Shown here piece after piece: positions 58,128 to 64,000 of a stretch of 64,000 bases of DNA. The position numbers and the translations under genes are program-made. The notes under the pieces are model-generated. The model was not told the DNA's origin and did no database searches. It saw nothing but the letters and a program-made list of their open reading frames with translations. Numbering within the stretch: the stretch's first letter is position 1; the number at the start of each line of letters is the position of its first letter. Origin of the DNA: Ricinus communis (lineage: Eukaryota; Streptophyta; Magnoliopsida; Malpighiales; Euphorbiaceae); the NCBI RefSeq assembly GCF_019578655.1, contig NC_063259.1:11870489-11934488 (forward strand), read 5' to 3'.

Positions 58128-58410
58128 ATAAATAACTCTTAATATAAATCCTAATAATTATACAAAATGACTAAAATATCCCTTGGGCCTTATAATTAGC
58201 AGTCCATGCGTTTTAATCTTGGGTCTTGACATGAATATGTTCCATTAAACTTCTTTTATCTCAATATTTTCCTCTTTTTGTTAATATTCCTGAAAATAAA
58301 CAATTAAACTCAAGTGAGGCAAAAAGATATATTTTTACCATTTATATATAAAAATATATCATTAAAGCTTTAAAATACTTTTAAATATCTATTCATAATT
58401 TGGACCGATA
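58128..58410 (-). mobile_element. Truncated 5' LTR of the deleted element
   Basis: Matches 56655-56936 ('ataactcttaatataaatc' to 'aatttggaccgat') and ends beside GTTGGG. The rest of the LTR, the primer-binding site and all coding DNA are missing, so one internal deletion removed everything from the LTR interior to near the 3' end. Confidence 0.82.
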
Positions 58411-58416
58411 GTTGGG
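58411..58416. repeat. Target-site duplication, right copy
   Basis: GTTGGG, matching 55646-55651. Confidence 0.75.
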
Positions 58417-58429
58417 ATTACAGATGTTA

Positions 58430-58900
58430 GCCATATTGGCAAGAATTAAAATAAAAATAAAAATAAAAAGAAGGCTCATTAGACCTAAGAGCCCTGGAAG
58501 CAGCCTCATGAGCTACTGAATTAGCAAGCCTACGAACATGGAAAAAAGAAACCTGAGGTATATGAATGTCCCTAAGCCAAAAACAATTCCTTAAGCTAGT
58601 ACCAATCGGAGACAAGGGAACTGAGTTATCATGCAATTAAGATATTGAAAACAAACAATATGAAATAAAAATACAATTATGACCACTCATTTCAATTGCT
58701 ACCTTCATACCCTCCTCAATAGCAACTGCTTCGGTCTGTTCAGGGGTAGAAACATGTTATAACGGACAAGAGGGTTGCAACATAAAGATTATCAACATCA
58801 AATACAGCAACTCCAAAACCACCCGAACCAGTGTTGGCATTGAAGGAACCATCAACAAAGAACTTGTAACATCTCCTGCTTATAAGTTCCATGAGATTTG
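58430..58900 (-). pseudogene. RNase H-like domain fragment (LINE or RVT_3 type)
   Basis: Minus strand. Near 58830-58860 reads KFFVDGSFNANTGSGGFGVAVFD (first catalytic Asp in VDGSF), near 58700-58730 EAVAIEEGM (Glu), and in the 58427-58636 frame SPIGTSLRNCFWLRDI and VSFFHVRRLANSVAHEAASRAL, the C-terminal signature of plant RNase H-like domains from LINE elements and their host relatives. The central ESDC-type Asp is not found. Two or more frame breaks. It could be a LINE remnant or a host RNase H-like pseudogene. Confidence 0.68.
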
Positions 58901-59300
58901 CTGAATGAGGTTGACAACAGTAAAATAATTTCCCTCTATTTCTTACATAAAAATTAAAATTAATTATATCTCAATTTAAAAAATAAAAAGTCTATAACTC
59001 ATAAAATTTAATTAATTTATTTATTATTTCAATTATTAAAATAATAAAAATTTAAAATTTAATTAATTTCATTCATTTTTTAATAATTATTTTTATCTAA
59101 TCAATATAAGATATTTTATCCTCTTTTCTCTACAAACTTTATTTCATTTTCTTTAAAATATCTTCCCCTACTTCCCCTCTCCGTGTTCTTACATAGAGTT
59201 GGTTTAACGATATATTGGGCGATTTTACCCAATATTGTTTTTAATGTTTTCATAAAATAACTATGTCTTAATAAGATAAGATGAAGTAAAGTAAAATAAG
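58901..59300. other. AT-rich DNA upstream of the bZIP gene
   Basis: No gene seen. The 59116-59346 minus-strand frame has no recognised content and overlaps the promoter region. Confidence 0.5.
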
Positions 59301-59304
59301 GAAA

Positions 59305-59314
59305 CACACGTGTC
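59305..59314 (+). promoter_or_regulatory. G-box / ABRE in the bZIP promoter
   Basis: CACACGTGTC contains CACGTG at 59307-59312, about 240 bp before the ATG. Such sites are bound by G-box and ABRE-binding bZIP proteins, including the group the downstream gene belongs to. A second CACGTG lies inside exon 1 at 59607-59612. Confidence 0.6.
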
Positions 59315-59423
59315 AAAATATTAGCTACCATTCGGCTTGCTTGCAATGAATAAAAACCTGTCTTGCCGATTTGCTTTTACTTTTCTGCTGCTTTCATTTA
59401 ATTCTTAAAACAATTGGCTATTA

Positions 59424-59433
59424 TATTATATAA
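59424..59433 (+). promoter_or_regulatory. Likely TATA box of the bZIP gene
   Basis: ATTATATAAT about 120 bp before the ATG. A start near 59455-59465 would give a 5' leader of roughly 90 nt. Confidence 0.5.
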
Positions 59434-59548
59434 TATTCATTTGCCTCTTTTTCTTCTCATTTTTTCTGTTCCGTTTAATCTGATCTTATCCTTGCCAACC
59501 ACCGTCCGTTGACTGACTGAAACTACAAAATAGAGAAATCCATAACTT

Positions 59549-62500
59549 ATGGCGTCGTCGAAGGTGATGGCAACAGCGACAACGTCAACGACGAATACGG
59601 ATCTGCCACGTGAACCGTCGTTATGCTCGTCGCTCTCTACTCTGCTGGCGGATCTTCAAAATCAAAGCATGTACACATACACGAACGAAAGTGGAGGGGC
59701 GTCGGTGACACGCGCGGACGATGAGGCGTGGGAAGGGATGACTTTGGAGGATTTTTTAACGAAGGCAGGTGCGGTGAGGGAGGAGGATGTTAGAGAGGCT
59801 TATTATGATGATTGTGTAGATATTGTTAATAGTAATAATAATAATAGTAATAAATATAACAAAATTGAAAATAATAATAATAATAATAATAACAATAATG
59901 ATAATTATGTTAATAATGAGAGTAAGGGACAACTGAATCAAGGGAGACATAAGAGAAGAGCTGTTGTTGAAGACGCTCCGTTGGATAAGGCTTCTCAGCA
60001 GAAACAGCGGCGGATGATTAAGAATCGTGAATCTGCTGCCAGGTCCAGGGAACGTAAACAGGTCTCTCTCTCTCTCTCTCTCTCCCGCTCTCTCTTTCTC
60101 TTTATTTTTATTTTTTAATTATTATTATTGTCACCTTTTTTTTTAATATGAGAGATGCCTTGGATTTGCTTTTTAAAAAAAATATATATATATTTATAAT
60201 GTATATTTACTGTTGATAATTAGGCTTACACGATGGAGCTAGAATCCTTGGTGACACAGCTTGAGGAGGAGAATGCACGGCTACGAAGTGAAGAGGTACA
60301 ATTATAATTTTCTGTTTAGTTACTAGTAATCATAAAGAAACTCTGTTTTATTTTCTTATTCTAGTTTTAGTCGCGAAATAGTTATATAAAAGCATGGTGA
60401 TAGCACTACTTGTAGTATGTATCAAATAACCCAACTTTGTAATTGTCTGATATACCCCAACAGAAAAAGAAAAGATTGAATTGCATAATCTTTGATTTCG
60501 ATTGTATGCTTGAATACCATGTTACTTCAAACTAGAGAATGACTGCCACATCTTTCTAGATTTACCTACAGCTGAGCAATGGGCTCAGAATAATACAAGT
60601 ATGTTTTTTTTCTCTTCCATCAGACACGGGCTGCTCATTGAAATTAAAAGTATTCAGTTTATGACGAGAGCTCCCGTTTTTTACTGTCCATAAAATGAAT
60701 TCTTGAATTCCAAAAGTCATTAAGTAAATGTAAAAAAAATAATAAATCAAATTTGATATAATGATACACATTATTAATGGAAAGAAGTTTGATGAGACGC
60801 AAGTCAAGAGTTGATATGGATATATAGCTTGATGTTTCCTTGCTGATTATCACAAAGATTCAAGTATCGTTTATTATAACTTCTGTATATTAAAAGTTGG
60901 CTGATATGTACAAAATTGTAATCGCAGGTTGAGCAGAGTAAGGAGAGATGTAAGGAGGTATGTTTTATGTCTTGGTGTGTTTGTTACATTTTTTTTCTTT
61001 TTCAATTTTTCTTTTGGCAGAAAACTGAAGTGAACTTTAGAAGTTATGTGTACATCCACCCTTATTAATATTCGTGTGCAATCAATTGATTAAAAAAAAT
61101 TTATATTCATCTATTTAAGCTCAAGATGTTCAGTGAGCTTGTGTGTTAACACAAACTCATTATATTCATTTAGGTTTTGGTGTGATGTTTGGGTCTAATA
61201 GCTTAGGTTTTTAGTTTGGAAATGCTGCTTCTTGCATGGATTAATACTAGGAAATTCTGGCAAATAATCAAATATTGTGTTAAAGTTGGTAAGATACCAG
61301 AATATCCAATATGTATATGTACATATGCATGTATATTATATATTGTATTTTCCCATAGAGTTACTGAGTTGTGTAGATATAAATATAACCTTTCCTAATA
61401 ATCATATGGTTCCAAGAGTGAACCAAAAGCAGTATTGTTTTCAGGAATCTCAGAATCATCTAAATGTTGTGATTACGCATTCTTCTTAATCATGTAGTTC
61501 GTGATCGCATTAGAAAATGAACCTAGCCTCAAAACTGAATGAGATTACTCTTTGTGAAACAAATAGACTGGAAGAGAGCCTATTTCGGATTTCTATCTCC
61601 TTTTTGGTTGAATAAAATGGCTCCTTAAAGTACAGATAATACTTTGTGGTCATACACTTTTACACCCTTGGATCTGTAGTTCTAATCATGATACTCTAGC
61701 GTTTATGCTTGTCACTGTTTGCACTTTAATGCCAAAAAGACTAACTTTTTTACGCTTGATGTGGCACTAAAGTGTCCTTTGTCAATATTTTTTTGGTAGG
61801 AGTCAATATTTTATATTAAAAAGAAGTTAACTATTTGAGTTTAGAAACCAAAAAAAGGTTTAAAAATAGGAAATAGTTGAGGCCCTTTGGACGAATCAAT
61901 TCATTGTGTTGCAAAGATAAATATTTAGGAGCTATATTTTCCCCAAAGTGTTGAGAAATGTTATATTTATGGATACGAACATAACCTTTCCAAATAATTA
62001 AATGGTTTCAAGAGTGAACAAAAGGCAGTTATGTTACATTTTCAGGGATCACATACATTCTTGTTAATCATATAGTTGTTAGTGATTGCATTAGGAAACG
62101 AACCTAGGCAGCTTTCTGTTAGCCAAACATTCAAGGGAAACTGAAAAGAATTCCTTTCTGTCAAACACCTAGGCTGGAATTATTGAACTTAAATGGCCTT
62201 TCAGTTCTTGTTGATAATTGTTTATAAGAATTCTCTCTCTCGTATTCTATGTAATAAAAACTTGATCTAAAGAGCCTACATATTTAGCCAAACTTCTGGC
62301 TTAACAAATTCTAGTCTCTCTCTCTCTACACACACACACACACACACACATACATATGCTTTGTGCACTTTGCAATAAACTTCCTTTTACAGTTGTCTCT
62401 TAACTCTTAAATTTGTTCATGATAGGCAGTTGATTTCAATTTTAACTTTATAACTGGTTTGTAAGACTGAGGATTTGACCGATTAAGCTCGTATGACAAA

Positions 62501-62774
62501 TTAAAGAGTAGCTTAACAATTTCTAATTACAATATTAGGGCTAAGTAATCACATTATAAAAGTTGTGGATTATTGAGCTCAAAAAGTTAAAAGTTTGGTT
62601 GATTTGTCAGTTCAAGGGAAAATTGATAATCAAGCCCTTCTTCAACTGTTCTTGTTAGTTTTGGATCTAACTCTTTGTTTTAAAAATTTTCAGCTTATGG
62701 AGAACCTCATTCCGGTTGTTGAGAAGCGAAGACCACCACGAGTTATTCGTAGAGTAAATTCTGTGCAGTGGTAG
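59549..62774 (+). CDS. GBF4-like: Group A bZIP transcription factor, GBF4-like; four exons
   Basis: Exons 59549-60061, 60224-60295, 60928-60957 and 62694-62774, all GT-AG and all phase 0, give 231 residues. The Met at 59549 is followed by Ala. Residues about 25-40 are a Ser/Leu-rich motif (SLCSSLSTLLADLQNQ); about 58-80 is EGMTLEDFLTKAGAVREEDV, a conserved group A motif; about 95-120 is Asn-rich. The basic region (NRESAARSRERKQ) ends exon 1, the leucine zipper starts in exon 2 (LESLVTQLEEENARL), and exon 3 is a 30-nt microexon. The end, ENLIPVVEKRRPPRVIRRV...QW, is characteristic of GBF4-type proteins. It should bind G-box/ABRE DNA as a dimer in the nucleus, probably in abscisic acid or stress responses; that role is inferred from the family. 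It is somewhat shorter than Arabidopsis GBF4. Confidence 0.92.
59828..59925 (+). repeat. AAT/AAC trinucleotide tract coding for poly-Asn
   Basis: Inside exon 1, an interrupted AAT/AAC run (longest at 59868-59899) codes for about 10 consecutive Asn, plus a shorter run just before it. Likely length-variable among alleles. Confidence 0.85.
60063..60084 (+). repeat. (TC)n microsatellite at the intron 1 splice donor
   Basis: Eleven TC units follow the donor G at 60062, so the donor reads GTCTCTCT, a poor match to GTAAGT. The intron ends with TTAG at 60223. Retention would add VSLSLSLSRS-type residues and stop at 60115-60117. Confidence 0.8.
60958..62693 (+). other. Long intron 3 of the bZIP gene
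   Basis: About 1.74 kb, GTATGT...TTTCAG. It contains a CT-then-CA microsatellite (62314-62352). Two similar stretches, around 61380-61560 and 61970-62150 ('ataacctttcc.aataat', 'agagtgaac.aaa.gcagt', 'ttagtgattgcattag.aaa.gaaccta'), suggest an old ~590-bp internal duplication. No gene seen inside. Confidence 0.7.
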
Positions 62775-62799
62775 ATGTGTTTCACAGCTAGTGCTTGTT

Positions 62800-62805
62800 A
62801 ATAAA
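62800..62805 (+). terminator. Possible polyadenylation signal
   Basis: AATAAA 26 bp after the stop codon. It is close to the stop, so a later signal may be used instead. Confidence 0.35.
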
Positions 62806-64000
62806 TTTGTTCATTTGGTTGTCAACAAACTCTAGAAGTTATATATGATGGGTAAATAGGGATTAATTTGATGATCTCCGGTCATTCAACTTCTTACTAT
62901 ATCTTTTTATAGTCATCCAACTTTAAGTTATCTCTTCGCCCTTAATCCTTCATTTATTGTGTTTGAAAACTGAAAGACAGAATTGATAATTCCTCACCTT
63001 ATACAGAATTAGTTGCTTACATGTTTTTTCCCATGGCTCTTTAATATTTATTTTTGGAATTGAATTTGTAAGGCTTCCATATTTGCCATTCTCATGGTGA
63101 TTTGGTTGGTGGTTTGAGTAATTTCTAACCGGCTACAGAGAGTCGGAGTGGTGTCATTGCCTTTGGCAATGGTGTTGTTGGCCTCGAAATACATTGGTCG
63201 GTGACTGTAATAGAGATTTCGAAGCTCTTTTGTTAGATATGGAGGATCTGCCATCTCCATTTTTCATTCAGGTCCTGTGTTTCAATTATTTTCTTTATTC
63301 TTTTGGGTGAAAGTTGAGCAAGTCTCGTTGGACTAGAACTAAAATAGTGTCAAGAGGAAGGGTGGTAAGTGAATTGATGCAAAGGATTCATGGTAGAAGG
63401 CAGGTATCATGGCAGCGAAGTTCATTTACTGAGTTGGAAGAACATACAGTTTAATTGGCAGAACCAAAAAAAGAAAAAAAAAAAAGAAAGAAAAAGAAAA
63501 GGCTGTATTTGGCAATTAAGCCATTGGCAATGGTGAATCAGCTTGTAACTGTCACTTTGTGTCATCAACTTTAGTTTGTCCCTATAAATAAAAAGTTAAA
63601 CTTTTAGTAACAGAAAAAAACTTGAGATGGGGCAAAACAACTTTATTATTATTATAACTATTTTCTTATCACACCTTTTCTAGTTCTATATATTGGTCTG
63701 CTCTAAATTCTGTCGATTAAGGTTGACAATGTGATCTTTTCTTTTTTAGTTATACTTTTAAATATTTACATTTTGTTGTCCCATCTTTTTATTTTAATAT
63801 TTAGAAATTTAAAAATTCATGTAAAATTACCTCAAAATACTAATATAGTAATGAAAATCATTTCATGGGAAAAGTGTTTTTTTCAGTTCATCTCTTAGGA
63901 AAAAACTGAATTTAGGTCAAAATCCTTAAAAGAAAATAATATTTATATCAAAATGATTAATGGTAAATTATATCATGGATTCAGGTTTACACTATTTGTG
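62806..64000. other. Intergenic DNA right of the bZIP gene
   Basis: No supported gene. The 63048-63260 minus-strand frame has no motif I recognise. An A/AAAG-rich run lies at 63465-63500. AT content rises towards the window end. Confidence 0.5.

Noticed and set aside
58411..58425. 'gttgggattacag', which looks like the start of a primate Alu phrase
   Set aside because: Short chance match; the surroundings are plant DNA and the first bases are a target duplication.
59756..59950. Ile-rich frame opposite bZIP exon 1
   Set aside because: It is the antisense reading of the AAT tract.
63048..63260. 70-codon frame on minus at the right end
   Set aside because: No family features, no partner exons and no promoter that I can identify.

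Overview
The window looks like nuclear DNA of a flowering plant, most likely a eudicot. It is AT-rich and dominated by decayed, nested LTR retrotransposons. The elements present are Ty3/gypsy of the Athila and Tat lineages plus a small Ty1/copia piece. Spliced genes with GT-AG introns appear only at the right end. Species cannot be fixed from the sequence alone. There are no bacterial operons, CRISPR arrays, tRNA or rRNA genes; tRNA similarity occurs only as primer-binding sites.

Layout. 1-1310: 5' end of a minus-strand Athila element (start of gag, tRNA-Asp-type primer-binding site, LTR). 1395-2901: a second Athila-type LTR, probably solo. 2902-13562: one decayed Tat element on the minus strand (integrase, dual RNase H, reverse transcriptase, protease, gag, primer-binding site, LTR) with an extra gene of the DUF7745 kind on the opposite strand beyond its pol 3' end. 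13563-15995: copia LTR plus the 3' end of copia pol. 16015-18933: a plus-strand Tat fragment, again with a convergent antisense DUF7745 gene. 18934-23600: 3' part of a minus-strand Athila-like element (LTR, polypurine tract, extra ORF). 24137-28200: plus-strand Athila deletion derivative in which protease is joined to the integrase tail. 28677-32564: minus-strand Athila-like gag-protease fragment with its LTR. 32650-38746: antisense plant-mobile-domain gene and 3' LTR of a third Tat element, with a 21-bp minisatellite between them. 36161-48661: two tandem copies of a ~6.25-kb unit that itself contains inverted Tat LTRs. 48786-54810: the remainder of a minus-strand Athila element (integrase zinc finger, RNase H, reverse transcriptase, protease, gag, primer-binding site, LTR). 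55652-58410: an internally deleted element flanked by the target duplication GTTGGG. 58430-58900: an RNase H-domain fragment.

The only gene that looks intact is a four-exon group A bZIP transcription factor, GBF4-like, at 59549-62774, with a G-box and a TATA box upstream.

Best leads: antisense genes kept downstream of Tat pol; GAAA-loop hairpin-like repeats on both sides of one of them; the inverted-LTR, tandem-duplicated locus with facing promoters, a plausible source of double-stranded RNA; duplicated polypurine-tract blocks in Athila-type elements; and clusters of short GC-rich palindromic phrases in the LTRs. All are readings of sequence and none has been tested.
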